Below, one piece after another: positions 53,302 through 63,339 of a stretch of 64,000 nucleotides of DNA. The position numbers were made by a program, and so were the translations under genes. Below the pieces are notes generated by a model that worked only from the letters and a program-made list of their open reading frames with translations, did not search any database and was not told the origin of the DNA. The DNA is taken from assembly GCA_963801715.1 (NCBI GenBank), contig CAWDGB010000013.1, positions 1 to 64,000 on the forward strand, read 5' to 3'. This stretch comes from CAVVJA01 sp963801715 (GTDB lineage: Bacteria > Actinomycetota > Actinomycetes > Mycobacteriales > Jatrophihabitantaceae). The number at the start of each line of letters is the position of its first letter. Positions within the stretch are counted from its first letter, which is position 1.

Positions 53302-53633
53302 TTTGTCCCACCTATCTCCATCCGATACCCGGCTGGGCCGTGGACTGTATCAAGGAACACCGGCCGTAAATGTCTGTCGACGACGTCGGAGCCGAAGACG
53401 CTTCCGTCCTGGGTCACGACCACGAGGGTGTTGTCCACCGCCATCATGAACCGGTCCTGCGGGTTGAAGCCGATCTTGGCGCCGGCGTACTCGAACACGG
53501 ACTGAGCCTGCCCGTTCACCACCTCCGAGCCGAACACTCGGCCATCGCTTCGCACCACCACCAGGGTGCTGCCGAGTGTCGTCATTAATCGATCCTCGGG
53601 ATTGAAACCGATTTTGATCTGGTAGTCAGGCAT
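53289..53633 (-). CDS. Two-repeat beta-propeller/lectin-like protein
   Basis: 114 residues from ATG 53633 (GAGGAG six bases upstream). Two about 45-residue repeats are visible: IGFNPEDRLMTTLGSTLVVV-RSDGRVFGSEVV and IGFNPQDRFMMAVDNTLVVV-TQDGSVFGSDVV. The frame stays open to another ATG at 53825 that also has a good site (GGGAG), which would add 64 residues. Its 3' end overlaps the start of the secreted-protein gene. Ligand binding is a guess from the repeats; no family recognised. Confidence 0.7.
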   Translation of the reverse strand: MPDYQIKIGFNPEDRLMTTLGSTLVVVRSDGRVFGSEVVNGQAQSVFEYAGAKIGFNPQDRFMMAVDNTLVVVTQDGSVFGSDVVDRHLRPVFLDTVHGPAGYRMEIGGTKCDV

Positions 53634-54196
53634 TTGGTACTCCTCACATGTTGATGGATCGACGGAAAGGTACGGACCTGGCTGGCGCTGAACGAGGCGG
53701 CTGCGATCGGTGCCGATCCCGTTCTCTGGATTGAGCGTGCTGGTCGTCGTCGACTGCGGGCGGCGCTTCCCGTTCAGCCGTAGCAGCCAGGATGGTGCGG
53801 CAAGCGCAGCCAGAATCGTGGGCATGGCGATCTCCCTTACTGGTTGAGTTATCAGTGGCACACGATGTTCGTGCACTGAGCTGAACTTGGCTGTTGGCTT
53901 CTGGAGACTCAGCGGATAGGGCTGAGCTGCCCTTCTTGCCGTTGACGCGACCGTCGGCGTCGCCGCTGGATTGCGAAACTCGTGACTGCCTCCTTGCTGG
54001 GCCGGCCCGGCTGTGCGGACCCTCATGGCATGGCGTACCGAAGCTATGGATTGCGGGCGGGGACCGAATCGGGGTCAGCCCGCCGATAATGTGCGGGATG
54101 GCCCCCACCTGCGCCGCTCGAACTGGTGGGAGGACCGGACTCGGAAATGCCGATGACTCCATAAAGTCGCGGCGTTCATGAGTAACAAGGGGAGCC
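53634..54196. other. Upstream region of the repeat-protein gene
   Basis: Holds the alternative in-frame start at 53825 and presumably the promoter of the minus-strand pair. No other gene supported. Confidence 0.4.
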
Positions 54197-54304
54197 ATGA
54201 CCCGTGACTTGAGTGCGCCCGCTGCGACCGTGACCGTGGTGCCAGTATCAGCGGCCGTAGCGGCTTGCAGCGGCTCATCCGCCGACAGCGCGGGCAGCGA
54301 GTAG
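54197..54304 (+). CDS. Short lipoprotein-like ORF, 35 residues
   Basis: AAGGGGAG precedes the ATG. TVTVVPVSAAVAACSGSSAD looks like a lipobox (AVAAC) with a hydrophobic run that is rather weak. The frame stops soon after, so it could be a truncated lipoprotein gene. Confidence 0.3.
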   Translation: MTRDLSAPAATVTVVPVSAAVAACSGSSADSAGSE

Positions 54305-55267
54305 CAGTAGCCTGCTCGCGTGCGCAGGCGTGCTGAACCTTCGTGGTCGGGACGAGGTCCAACCCTTCGGGGACAAGGTCATTGAACTGCCCGGCGGATA
54401 TTGCGGCCGCAGATCCAGAGTGGGCGGAAAGGGATCGATGAGCAGCGAGGCTGACGCGATCCACGCCGTGGACGCCGGCGAGGCCGACCTTGCAAAAGTC
54501 CCGCGCGGGCGTGGCATGCCGTGAAAGTGAGCGGATTCGACGCCCTTGTCACGCCACTCGCGATCGACAGCATGATGTTGCATCAAAACAGCTAGTCAGC
54601 GCCATCCCAACTGGCGTACTCCGAGGGGTCAGGCACGTCGGACTCGAGGGCATCTGTGTGCTGCCTGGGCCGATGCGCTCGCCAGCGGGCATCGCTGGCT
54701 GACTCAGGGCGGGCTACGCGCGAACACGCATCGGATGCAGCCCGTCAGCGGTCGCCGATCGCAGTCAGCGGGCCCTGGGTGGCGCGGTCTCGTCGATTCA
54801 GTATTCGAGGGCGTCTCGATCAGCAACGATGACGAGATCAAACAACAGGTCAGCAGCATCTCAAGTAACGATTTGCGACCGGATCGTCACGACGATCACG
54901 ATCAACGTCGATCTCCTGGGCGGCCGCAGGTCACCTTCGCCGACGCCGCAGGCCCAACTCATCCCGCAAGCGGATCGGCTATCGAACTGTGCGAGGGCGT
55001 CGAGCAGGTTTTGTTCTTCCTCGTCGGTGAGGCCGGCGCCGTGCGGGCCCGGTTGTGCAAGTGACAGCTCCCAAATGAGCGTGTCGGTAGGGTCTGCTGC
55101 GGTGGACGGGTCAGGAGTCCGGCGGCCCGGGCGCGGCTGGTGTCGCGTGCGCTCGCGCCGTACCAGTCAGAGTCGTCCTTAGCCCTCATCCCTGCCGTGG
55201 GCGTCTCAAACGACAACAGGATGGGATCTTGCAGGTAGCGGGTACCGGGCGGAGGCCGGTGAAGCTA
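54305..55267. other. Gap without supported gene
   Basis: Almost 1 kb with only short, overlapping frames on both strands and no motif I recognise. Confidence 0.4.
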
Positions 55268-55681
55268 TTAACTCGCTGGCTGAAAGGCGTTCATGGCCGC
55301 CCAGGTATCCATGTACTCGCGGGTACGTATCACCTTGCCATCACGGACGTCCCAGACGATGGCCGCTGGCATGTCGAAGGGACGTCCGGTGCTTTTGACG
55401 GTGCCGTGGTAGTACAGCTCGGTGACCGCTACGTCTCCGAACGCGTACACGTGTTCGATGTCGAACCGAAAGCCATCCAGCTCCGCCGCCACCGTGGCCA
55501 CGGCGCCGTTCATGAATTGCTCCCGGCCCCGGTATTGCTGCGTGAGGATCGGGTGGTGCTGCGCGGGGTTCCACTCGATGTCGTCGTCGGTGTAGGAGGT
55601 GAACGTCTCCACGTCGCCCGCTAAGAATGCCTCCAAAAGCCGCCCCACCGTGGTCGCGGCATCCGGCGTCGTCCCAGTCAT
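55268..55681 (-). CDS. SnoaL/NTF2-like protein
   Basis: 137 residues. VGRLLEAFLAGDVETFTSYT, DDDIEWNPAQHHPILTQQYR, GREQFMNGAVATVAAEL, HVYAFGDVAVTELYYHGT and REYMDTWAAMNAF form a complete NTF2/SnoaL-like fold. Likely a small soluble binding protein or isomerase-like enzyme. Distinct from the copy at 28318 and from the remnants at 48503 and 57040. Confidence 0.87.
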   Translation of the reverse strand: MTGTTPDAATTVGRLLEAFLAGDVETFTSYTDDDIEWNPAQHHPILTQQYRGREQFMNGAVATVAAELDGFRFDIEHVYAFGDVAVTELYYHGTVKSTGRPFDMPAAIVWDVRDGKVIRTREYMDTWAAMNAFQPAS

Positions 55682-55909
55682 CGTTACCCCCCAGTTCGTC
55701 CAGCGTCGGCGGACATATCAATCGGCCCTATGATCTTCAGCGGGCGTGCCGTCGTCAATCCCCAGGACCGAGCTTCTCAGGGACTGCCGTCCGAGGTTGA
55801 GTCAAGTCGCGGGATTCCTGGGCCGAGAGGATCACCCGCCGAGATGGCCGTCCAGCTGCCATGCCCCACCGCCGCCCGCTCGGGCCCCCTCGCCGGATCC
55901 CCGGGAACG

Positions 55910-56071
55910 CTAATTGATTTCATCCCCAGGGATGCCCTCGCCCGGCTCGTCTAACAATTCGTCGAGATCATGGACGTTGCCGTGATCGCGCAGCTCGCGG
56001 ACGATCAGCTCCAATCGGTGCCGCCGCATCACCTTCAGCAGGTCAACCAATCGCGTACCGGGCGGCCCCAT
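55910..56071 (-). CDS. Small helical protein, 53 residues
   Basis: ATG 56071, weak ribosome-binding site. The product MGPPGTRLVDLLKVMRRHRL then ELIVRELRDHGNVHDLDELL ends in an acidic tail GEGIPGDEIN. The clean amphipathic helices and acidic end look like a real protein, though the family is unknown. Could also be the C-terminal piece of a longer gene. Confidence 0.45.
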   Translation of the reverse strand: MGPPGTRLVDLLKVMRRHRLELIVRELRDHGNVHDLDELLDEPGEGIPGDEIN

Positions 56072-56306
56072 TGGCCGCTCAGTTGGTCGGCAGCTACGAC
56101 GGGCAGCAGGTCTTAGAGCCGAGGGGCAACGGTCGCATGGCCGGTCGGCGCCGAACCGCAGAGCAGGCCAAGCTGGGCGCCCTCATACCCGCGGGACGAA
56201 TGGAGCCGTCCGCGGGAATCCAGCGCACCGTGTCGGAGTCCTATCGTCAATCAACGGCTCGATGACCCCAGCCGGTGAGCAGCCACGGCGCCTAGAGTGC
56301 AGCATC

Positions 56307-57017
56307 GTGGGCCGGTCCACGGAGAAGCAGTCACCCATCCCACCGCCAGCGGTGTCCGGGCCGCTGCGGCCGTTCGTGGTGCGGCGCCCGCGCTGGGTTT
56401 GGTGGACCAGCTGCGTGATCAGCGCGATGCTGTTCATCGCCGCAGTCGGGTGCGTGGTCCTCGGCGCCGTGAATGCGAGTATCGGCGCTTACATAGGCGC
56501 AGGGGCATGCGCCCTGGTGCTGCTGCTGCTTTTCGGCCCGTTGACTTACTCGGTCGTTACCTACCGGCTCATCGTCGATCCCCGCGGCATCCACCGTGTC
56601 CTGCGCCGCCGAACGGGGAGCATTCCGTGGGAGCAGCTTGCGGACGTCACAATCGACCGGGTAAAGACGGGCGACGTTTACGGGGACGAGTTGTTCCTCA
56701 TCATGCCGACCGGCAAAGTCGGGCCTATGGGGCCGGCCGGATTGAAATCCGGTCTGCTCCACCAGCTACAGGCAACGATTCTCAGTTACCGCGACCGGAT
56801 CCGCGCAGGGAACGCGCACTGGGAGCCCACCGTCGGCGACGGCGCCATTTCCTACCCACGTGACCGCGAGCTCTCCGGCTCCTGCCCGCCAGACCGCAGC
56901 ATATGGGAGAAACGGCCAGAAGACTTTCCCGCGTGGCTGGTCTTGTCGGCGCGCCTGCTGGCCGCCCTCTTAACGCTCGCTCTCATTGTTCTGGCGGTCA
57001 AGTACCGATCGCAGTGA
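56307..57017 (+). CDS. Membrane protein with PH-like domain
   Basis: 236 residues from GTG 56307; TAGAGT eight bases before the GTG fits a leaderless start (ATG 56262 is the alternative). Two membrane helices (WTSCVISAMLFIAAVGCVVL; ASIGAYIGAGACALVLLLL) lead to a PH-like domain, TYRLIVDPRGIHRVLRRRTG and SIPWEQLADVTIDRVK, and a third helix near the C-terminus (LSARLLAALLTLALIVLA). Typical of actinobacterial bacterial-PH membrane proteins; function unknown. Confidence 0.75.
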   Translation: MGRSTEKQSPIPPPAVSGPLRPFVVRRPRWVWWTSCVISAMLFIAAVGCVVLGAVNASIGAYIGAGACALVLLLLFGPLTYSVVTYRLIVDPRGIHRVLRRRTGSIPWEQLADVTIDRVKTGDVYGDELFLIMPTGKVGPMGPAGLKSGLLHQLQATILSYRDRIRAGNAHWEPTVGDGAISYPRDRELSGSCPPDRSIWEKRPEDFPAWLVLSARLLAALLTLALIVLAVKYRSQ

Positions 57018-57039
57018 TGGTGCAATCGCGTCTGATGCG

Positions 57040-57289
57040 CTGAAGGTCCTGGGCAGGCGTCCTTGCAGAATCCGTACGCGCAGCCCGACCGTTCACCCAG
57101 GAGCCAGCAGTCGTTGATGAGCAGGTGTTGGAGATCCCAGTGGAAGTTCGGGAACGCCTCAACAACCGTGCGCAACCCTGCACCGTAGTTCCGCAACCAG
57201 TGAACCACACCGTTCACCTCAACGTTCTGGTCGACGAACTCATCCGGCTCGTCGACGCGGTGCCCGTTGCAGCAGTCGATGCAGCGACG
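57040..57289 (-). pseudogene. SnoaL-like ester-cyclase remnant
   Basis: Minus-strand reading RRCIDCCNGHRVDEPDEFVD, LRNYGAGLRTVVEAFPNFHW and DLQHLLINDCWL is the N-terminal to middle part of SnoaL-like polyketide-cyclase proteins. After this the frame turns to unrelated residues, and no proper start is seen. Confidence 0.55.
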
Positions 57290-57715
57290 TAGAAGGCCGC
57301 CAGCTCCATGCGTCCACAGACCACGAGAATCATCGCGCGAAACCACAACTGGGCATGCCGCGGTGGTGTTGACCTCGCAGCGATCAGATTGCAACCGGTG
57401 CGGAACCTCCTCCGCCGCCAGGGAGCAAGGGCATCATCAGGCCGTCGCAAAGTCGATCCGATCTCCTGCTGATCGCCTCTCCAACGAGCACGCCACCCGG
57501 CAGAGCGCGCCCAACCCGCCAAAAGATGCGCACCCCGACCCGTCGATCTGGGACAGTCGGCAGGCGCTGAGAATGTGCGCGTTACGCGCCCAGAATGATC
57601 CTTATGGCTGCGACCACCGGCCATGATCAACAAGCACTGTCATGCCGAATAGCGTCTAGCCGCGTGTCACGTGTTGGCCAGGTACCGGACTCCGAAACGA
57701 TGCATCGCGGAACGG

Positions 57716-58231
57716 TCACGCGGGGCAGAACCAAGCCTCATTGGCGTTCGGCTCACCCGTAGCCCTCGTGGCGTCCGGCGCGGTCCACGACTGCCGCAGC
57801 GTGAACGCGTACGAGGTCGGGCCGTGCAGACGTAGGTGGCGCAGCCGGTCCTCCGCTTCACCCGTCGTCGGTCGATGACCGGCGGGCACCCACCACAGCG
57901 CGGTGGTCGCGACGGCGACCTTCGCGAACCACTGCCTGCGCCGACGCATGATCGGCGTGTGGGCAGCGCCGAAGACGAACGCCGCCAGGTCCTCGACCGA
58001 TGCCCACGTCGTCAGGTTCACGATCACGCCGTGGCTGTCGCCGGCGTCCCACTCGAATGCCCGGATCGACGTGGCGTTGCCGTCTTCCGTCTGCAATCGC
58101 CACCGGAAGCCGGGGGCGCGCTCGCCGGCGCCGTTCACCTCGTCGAGCGCAGCAATAAAGTCGGCCAACTGCGGCGAGTCCAGCGGCGCCAGCAGCCGGG
58201 AGATGTTTACCTGCGCGAGGTCGAAGGACAT
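57716..58231 (-). CDS. DUF3291 protein
   Basis: 171 residues, family length. The start FDLAQVNISRLLAPLDSPQL, the core LTTWASVEDLAAFVFGAAHT and PIMRRRRQWFAKV, and WWVPAGHRPTTGEAEDRLRH are hallmarks of DUF3291, an ABM-like ferredoxin-fold family. Possibly a monooxygenase-like enzyme; not tested in the family. Confidence 0.92.
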   Translation of the reverse strand: MSFDLAQVNISRLLAPLDSPQLADFIAALDEVNGAGERAPGFRWRLQTEDGNATSIRAFEWDAGDSHGVIVNLTTWASVEDLAAFVFGAAHTPIMRRRRQWFAKVAVATTALWWVPAGHRPTTGEAEDRLRHLRLHGPTSYAFTLRQSWTAPDATRATGEPNANEAWFCPA

Positions 58232-58796
58232 CCCCGGACTCTAGCCCGATTCGCACCACGAGCGTCGGCTACCGGTCGATCACGCAACTAGGCAAGGACT
58301 TGAAGAACGTGACCGAGTATGCGCGAGAGCAGATCCCCTGTATGTCGGTCCGCAGCGGGAATTACTGGGATCAGTGATGCGCCGTGACTGAGCTGAAGGT
58401 AACTACCGGGGTGCGTCTCGGCGGTGGTCTGGTCATGAGCCCGAGCACGCCGCTGTCGGCTGAGAACCATGGCGGTCGCCTAGTTGTGCAGACCCGAGCC
58501 GGTCTCCTAGTCATGGGGATCCAGCCTGTCGATGATGGCGATCAGTTTCCGCGCGCATCGCACGATCTGGCCGACGACGCCAGAGACGAGGGCGCATGCG
58601 GTGTCGTCCGAGGGAGGTGGTGCGCGTTCCGCACCTTGGCGGGGTCTCGCCGATACTCGCGGCCGGCTGATTCCCGGTGCTCTGGGTCTGTCGTGTGCAT
58701 GACAGGTGTCCTGTCGTCGGGGTGACTGTCCGGGGGGTGGTGCGGGCGGCACGATTCATGTTGTCGGCGAGACACCACGCGGATGGGAGCCACACA
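58232..58796. other. Gap with no clear gene
   Basis: A minus-strand C-terminal-like stretch ending VGQIVRCARKLIAIIDRL near 58510-58600 may be a gene remnant. The right part holds the ribosome-binding site (GGGAG) of the small gene at 58797. Confidence 0.35.
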
Positions 58797-59012
58797 ATGA
58801 CCAGCATCACCACCACCACCGTACGGACCCATCGCCGTGGCCTCGCCGTGGTCGCCGCCCTCACCGTCCTGGTCCTGGCCGCCGCCGCCCTGCTGCTGTT
58901 CAAGACCAGCCCGGCGCACGGCCTGCACCACCTGGTCACCGGCTCCCACTTCCTGCCGCAGTTCGTGCAAGCCTTCCTCGGCGGCGGACACCTCGGGTCC
59001 GGAACCAGCTGA
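58797..59012 (+). CDS. Small membrane-anchored or secreted protein, 71 residues
   Basis: GGGAG seven bases before the ATG. After TSITTTTVRTHRRG comes one hydrophobic helix (LAVVAALTVLVLAAAALLL) and a short His/Gly-rich tail. Could be a signal-anchored peptide. Followed 88 bases later by another small gene in the same direction. Confidence 0.6.
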   Translation: MTSITTTTVRTHRRGLAVVAALTVLVLAAAALLLFKTSPAHGLHHLVTGSHFLPQFVQAFLGGGHLGSGTS

Positions 59013-59100
59013 TCTGGGCTAGCAGCGCAATCCGCACTCCGCGGCACACTCCCGCTAACGCACCAACGTCAATCCGAACACTCACCTTGAGAGGTACAGC

Positions 59101-59241
59101 ATGAACGACTCACGCACCCGAACCGGACGGATCGTCGGCCGGCTGGTCGCCATCTGGCAAGACACCCGCTACGCCTCGCAGCGGCTCACCGCCATCAACC
59201 GGCCATGGATCGCCCAACGGACGAGAGCGCAAACGAACTAA
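59101..59241 (+). CDS. Small protein, 46 residues
   Basis: GAGAGG lies six bases before the ATG. The product NDSRTRTGRIVGRLVAIWQD and TRYASQRLTAINRPWI resembles short actinobacterial proteins with a WQDTxYAxxRL core. Basic, helical. Probably cotranscribed with 58797-59012. Confidence 0.55.
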   Translation: MNDSRTRTGRIVGRLVAIWQDTRYASQRLTAINRPWIAQRTRAQTN

Positions 59242-59567
59242 TCACGCCGCCTCGGCCCGAAACACATACACCAGTCGCGACCGACCGCTCGATCGAACCA
59301 TCGGTCCGTCTGATTGTTCCCGGCCAGTGTCGCCGGCCCGCCGAGTACGAGAGCATCGGCACCAGCAGCTCGACGCCGCCAAGTCCGCGATGGAGTCCGA
59401 CGAGCCCGGACGTGCAACACCCGATCCTGCGTGCACCAGACACAGCCACCGGGATCAGATCACCACCAAACCACCGCGCCGTGTTCGCGTCGATCCCTCG
59501 CGTGCTGACCTGGACGGCGACGAGCGGTGGGCCATGCTCACCGGCGAGGAAGGGCCTGGTCGCATCG

Positions 59568-60857
59568 TTATTGCCGTCGGGCGGATAGGCGGCCGTCGAA
59601 GGTCATCTCGAAGGCGTTCAGCGCGGCTCTTCCAGCGGTTGGACCAGCGTTTCCGCCCGGTGCCCTTCGGATCGAGACTCATGATCGCGAGATAGACGCA
59701 CTTGAGCGCGGCCTGCTCGGTGGGGAAGTGACCGCGCGCGTTGACGGCTCTGCGGATGCGCGCGTTGATGCGACTCGATGGCGTTGGTCGTGCACACCAC
59801 GGTGCGAATCTCGGTGTCGAACCTGCAGGAACGGCACGAACTCCGGCCACGCGTTCTCCCACAGTCGGATGATCGCCGGATACCGCTGCTGCCACGTCTC
59901 GGTGAAGGCCACGAACGCCTCCAACGCGGCCTGCTCCGACACGGCGGTGTAGACCGGCTTGAGGTCGTGGGCGATCGCTGACCAGTCCCGACGCGAGGCG
60001 TAGCCGAAGCTGGCTCGAAGCAAGTGCACGACGCACGTCTGGGTGATCGCCGCCGGCCACACCGTCTCGATCGCGGCGGGCAGGCCCTTGAGGCCGTCGC
60101 AGACGACCAGGCACACGTCGGCCACGCCGCGGTTCTTGATCTCGGACAGCACCCGCAGCCAGTACTTCGCGCCCTCCCCGTCGCCGTGCTCACCGGCCCA
60201 CAACCCGAGGATGTCCCGGGTGCCATCGACCGTCACCGCCAGCGCCACGTAGATCGGCCGGTTCGCCACGTTCCCGTCGCGGATCTTCACGTTCACACAG
60301 TCGATGAACAACACCGGATACACCGCGTCCAGCGGCCGGGACTGCCACTCGGCCATCCCCTCCAGCACCCGGTCGGTGATCGTCGAGATCGTCTGCTTGG
60401 ACACCTGCGCGCCGTACACCTCGCTCAGATGCGCGCAGATCTCCCCGGTGGTCAGCCCCTTCGCCGACAGCGAGATCACCAGATCCTCCACGCCGGGCAA
60501 CCGCCGCTGATGCTTCGCCACGAGCTTGGGCTCGAAGCTGCCGTCGCGGTCCCGCGGCACCGCGATCTCCACCGGTCCCACGTCGGTGAGCACCGTCTTG
60601 CCGCGCCGCCCGTTGCGGGAATCGCCGCCATTACGGCCAACCGGGTCGTGCTTGGCGTAGCCGAGATGATCATCCAGCTCGCCCTCGAGCGCGGACTCGA
60701 TCACCGTCTTGGTCAACCGGGCCAGCAGCCCACCCTCACCGGTCAACTGCAGCCCCTGCGACCGGGCCCGATCCGCCAGCTGCTCGATCAGCTGCTCATC
60801 CACCGCATCCAGCGGCTCCTCGCCGACCCCCGGCTCAGCCTTCGCCATACCACTCAC
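59568..60857 (-). pseudogene. IS256-family transposase with three frameshifts
   Basis: The first about 345 residues are in one frame: LLARLTKTVIESALEGELDD, HLGYAKHDPVGRNGGDSRNG, SLSAKGLTTGEICAHLSEVY, VLFIDCVNVKIRDGNVANRP and LRVLSEIKNRGVADVCLVVC. Frames then change near 59822 (FDTEIRTVVCTTNAIES), near 59775 (INARIRRAVNARGHFPTEQA) and near 59635 (ALNAFEMTFDGRLSARRQ-stop). All IS256 domains are thus present but not translatable together. The right end near 60877 holds a candidate terminal repeat (GGTGCAGGAGTTACACC); no clear partner is seen at the left. Confidence 0.85.
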
Positions 60858-61309
60858 AGTGCTCCTCCTACGGTGCAGGAGTTACACCAAATTTCTTACG
60901 CGGCAACAATGACCAGAAAGGCGGTGCCGCAGTTGATCATGGTGGCGCAGGGCGCAGGCGCGCAATGCCGTCGATAGGCGCGCGCTATCGCGTACCGCTG
61001 GCGCGCCCAGATAGATCAATAGTGTGCAGGCGGCGAAGCGCACTCACGCCGATGTTCGCGGGCTATGTACGCCGCCGCGCACTGCATGACGGGTGGCTCG
61101 CAGGAGCTCTGGTTAGACTGCGGTTCCAGCGTGCCATCGATGCGGAGGAGCGGTTGAGCGCCGGTCTGATCTGGTAGGGCTGTTCGCCTGACCACCATCG
61201 ACGACATCGTGGTACCCGCGCTCTTGTTCGGGCAGACGTCCGACCACGGTGGCGCGCTTCGGGCGGCCGCCGGGCAGTACCTCGGGTTCGCGGCAATACT
61301 TGCGGCCTA
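60858..61309. other. IS256 flank and gap
   Basis: Contains the right end of the IS256-type element and short frames only. No gene supported. Confidence 0.4.
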
Positions 61310-61500
61310 GCTGCGCGAGGACGTGATCGCCTACCTTGGCCTGACTCCCTCGGCGTTCGGCGAGCTAGTCCACCTGCAGGAGGTGGATCTCGGCGAGCGA
61401 CCCGCGATCTTGCGTCGTTACTTGGAGTGCGCCCCGGGAGCCAGGTCGCGCATTCCAGTGGACCGCCGTTGTCGGTCATGGAGTTCGAGAATATCGGCTG
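61310..61500 (+). pseudogene. Deazaflavin-dependent nitroreductase-like C-terminal fragment
   Basis: The plus strand reads VDLGERPAILRRYLECAPGA followed by RSRIPVD, resembling the conserved C-terminal part of F420-dependent nitroreductase-family proteins. The N-terminal FMN/F420-binding portion is missing. Confidence 0.4.
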
Positions 61501-61602
61501 ATCAATACCCCGCTTTATGTGATGTCTGACGCAGGCAACGCGCGGGAGCATGCGGCGTAGCGGACTGCTGGTCCTGGCGGGACGGGGTGTCAGACTCTAG
61601 TG

Positions 61603-62454
61603 ATGGCGGCTGAACGTCCGCGCCGGGTGGAGGTGCGGTCCTTTCCCTCCAGCCGGCGGCTGGTCACAGCGGCGATGCGCGCTGGCCGAAGCAAAATGCC
61701 GATGTACGGACTGGTCGATGTGGACATCACCACAGCGAATCGGCTGCTGGCTGGACACGATCCGCCCTTGTCGCTGACCGCCTTCGTGGTGGCCTGCGTG
61801 GCCCGCGCCGCCGCCGCGCACCCGGCCGTGCATGCTTACCGGAACTGGCGAGGGCAGCTGGTGACCCACCGGCACGTGGATGTGGGCACGATGGTGGAGA
61901 TCTCCACTCCGCAGGGGCCGTTCGCCATTCCTCATCTCCTCCGCGACGCCGACATCCGCGGGGTGCCCGACCTCACCGCGGAGCTGCGCCGCGTCAAGCG
62001 CGACCCGTCGGTCAGCAGCAGCGGCAGGTGGCTGGAACGGGCCGGGCCGGCCGCGACCCGGATTCCCGGCGTGATCCCGGCCATGTATGCCGTGATGGCC
62101 CGATCGGTCGCTGCCCGGCAACATATTGGTACCGTCGCCGTGACGGCTGTGGGGATGTTCGCCGGGGGCGGCGGCTTCGGAATCACCTCCCTGTCCTTGA
62201 TGTCCCTGGAGATCATTGTCGGCGGGGTGAGCCAGCGCCCGAGCGTTATCGAAGGCCAGGTCACGGTCCGCGACGTCCTGGATCTCACTATCGCGATTGA
62301 CCACAACGTGGTGGACGGCGCGCCCGCCGCCCGATTCGCCGCCGAGTTTCGGGAGCTTCTGGAAAGCACCGCCGTGCTATCGCCGCACAGCGGTGCCGTC
62401 CAAGCCCCAGCCACGGCCATCGGCTTACACCGAGGCCGGACCCAGCGTCCGTAG
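61603..62454 (+). CDS. Stand-alone 2-oxoacid dehydrogenase E2 acyltransferase domain
   Basis: 283 residues from ATG 61603. The catalytic domain of dihydrolipoamide acyltransferases is recognisable: TAAMRAGRSKMPMYGLVDVD, LTAFVVACVARAAAAHPAVH, GTVAVTAVGMFAGGGGFGI and the active-site IDHNVVDGAPAARF (HxxxDG). There is no lipoyl or peripheral-subunit-binding domain upstream, so it cannot act as a normal E2. It may be a CoA-dependent acyltransferase with a free substrate. No E1 or E3 gene is nearby. Confidence 0.85.
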   Translation: MAAERPRRVEVRSFPSSRRLVTAAMRAGRSKMPMYGLVDVDITTANRLLAGHDPPLSLTAFVVACVARAAAAHPAVHAYRNWRGQLVTHRHVDVGTMVEISTPQGPFAIPHLLRDADIRGVPDLTAELRRVKRDPSVSSSGRWLERAGPAATRIPGVIPAMYAVMARSVAARQHIGTVAVTAVGMFAGGGGFGITSLSLMSLEIIVGGVSQRPSVIEGQVTVRDVLDLTIAIDHNVVDGAPAARFAAEFRELLESTAVLSPHSGAVQAPATAIGLHRGRTQRP

Positions 62455-62784
62455 ACAACGGACGCGTCGGCGCACCATACGATCGGTGCGGCCGGGCAAA
62501 GGATGGGTGTCGCTCTGTCCGGGCGTCACGCTGAGCAACCCTCCGGGAGTCACTCAAATATCCGTCTCGTTCTGGTCGTCGCGGTAGCCCCTGGACCAGC
62601 GGCAAAGGCAAGAACGCAGCGACGAAAGGGGAATCGCTGTTCTCAGGTCGGCGACGCCGCTCCAGGGAACGTGTCTACAACAGCCCGATGCCAGCAGAGA
62701 AGCGACGTCGTGGACACTTCTGGATCGCTCCAGAGAATCGGCGTTGTGCCGACGTCGGCACGACGCCAAATACGTGCGATATGG
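62455..62784. other. Gap without supported gene
   Basis: Short mixed frames only; no motif recognised. Confidence 0.4.
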
Positions 62785-62961
62785 TCAAAGGTTGTATCCG
62801 CTCGTCACTGCGCTGTTATGTGCGGCCCGGCCGGCCTGCGCGGCGAAAGCGGCGGCGGACAGCGACGTTGAGCGCACCGCGGCGCGGCCGGCTCCAGTTG
62901 GCGTGACGTTCTTGCTTCCGCCGCCGCAACTCACCGCGACGAGGACGATTGCGACAATCAC
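62785..62961 (-). CDS. Possible lipoprotein stub, 58 residues
   Basis: Minus-strand frame VIVAIVLVAVSCGGGSKNVT with a lipobox-like AVSC and a Ser/Ala-rich tail. The frame extends upstream to basic residues (RRRLL) but hits a stop before a usual start codon, so it may be a 5'-damaged lipoprotein gene. Confidence 0.3.
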   Translation of the reverse strand: MIVAIVLVAVSCGGGSKNVTPTGAGRAAVRSTSLSAAAFAAQAGRAAHNSAVTSGYNL

Positions 62962-63339
62962 GAGCAGCCGTCGGCGCGTGTGACCTCACCGTCGCTCCGA
63001 GACTCGTGCGGCGCCACGTCGGCGCTCGGCGAGTACGGAAATCAGCGACTCGAGTTCCCGCCAGCGGCGCGCCGCGACGGCTCAAGCGCGTCAGCCCGGA
63101 GCCCTGCGGTCAAGAATCAAATGCGTGGCCGAACGTCGACAAGCGTACGGTCGTCGACCGATCGGTCGTCGAGAACCGCCGACAGTGGATCGGGCAGCGC
63201 GCTGAGTGACCTGGCTGGCCGTGGCTGAGTTCTACTTCGAGATGCCGCACCTCCACGGATAGCAGCGGGAACTCCGCGTTAGCGCCGGTGACCTCGATAG
63301 CCCGGCATCGAACGCGCGCCGATCTGCGCAACCGCGCGA
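62962..63339. other. Gap without confident gene
   Basis: A minus-strand frame from about 63343 (containing AEFPLLSVEVRHLEVEL) is possible but shows no family features or strong start. Confidence 0.35.
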
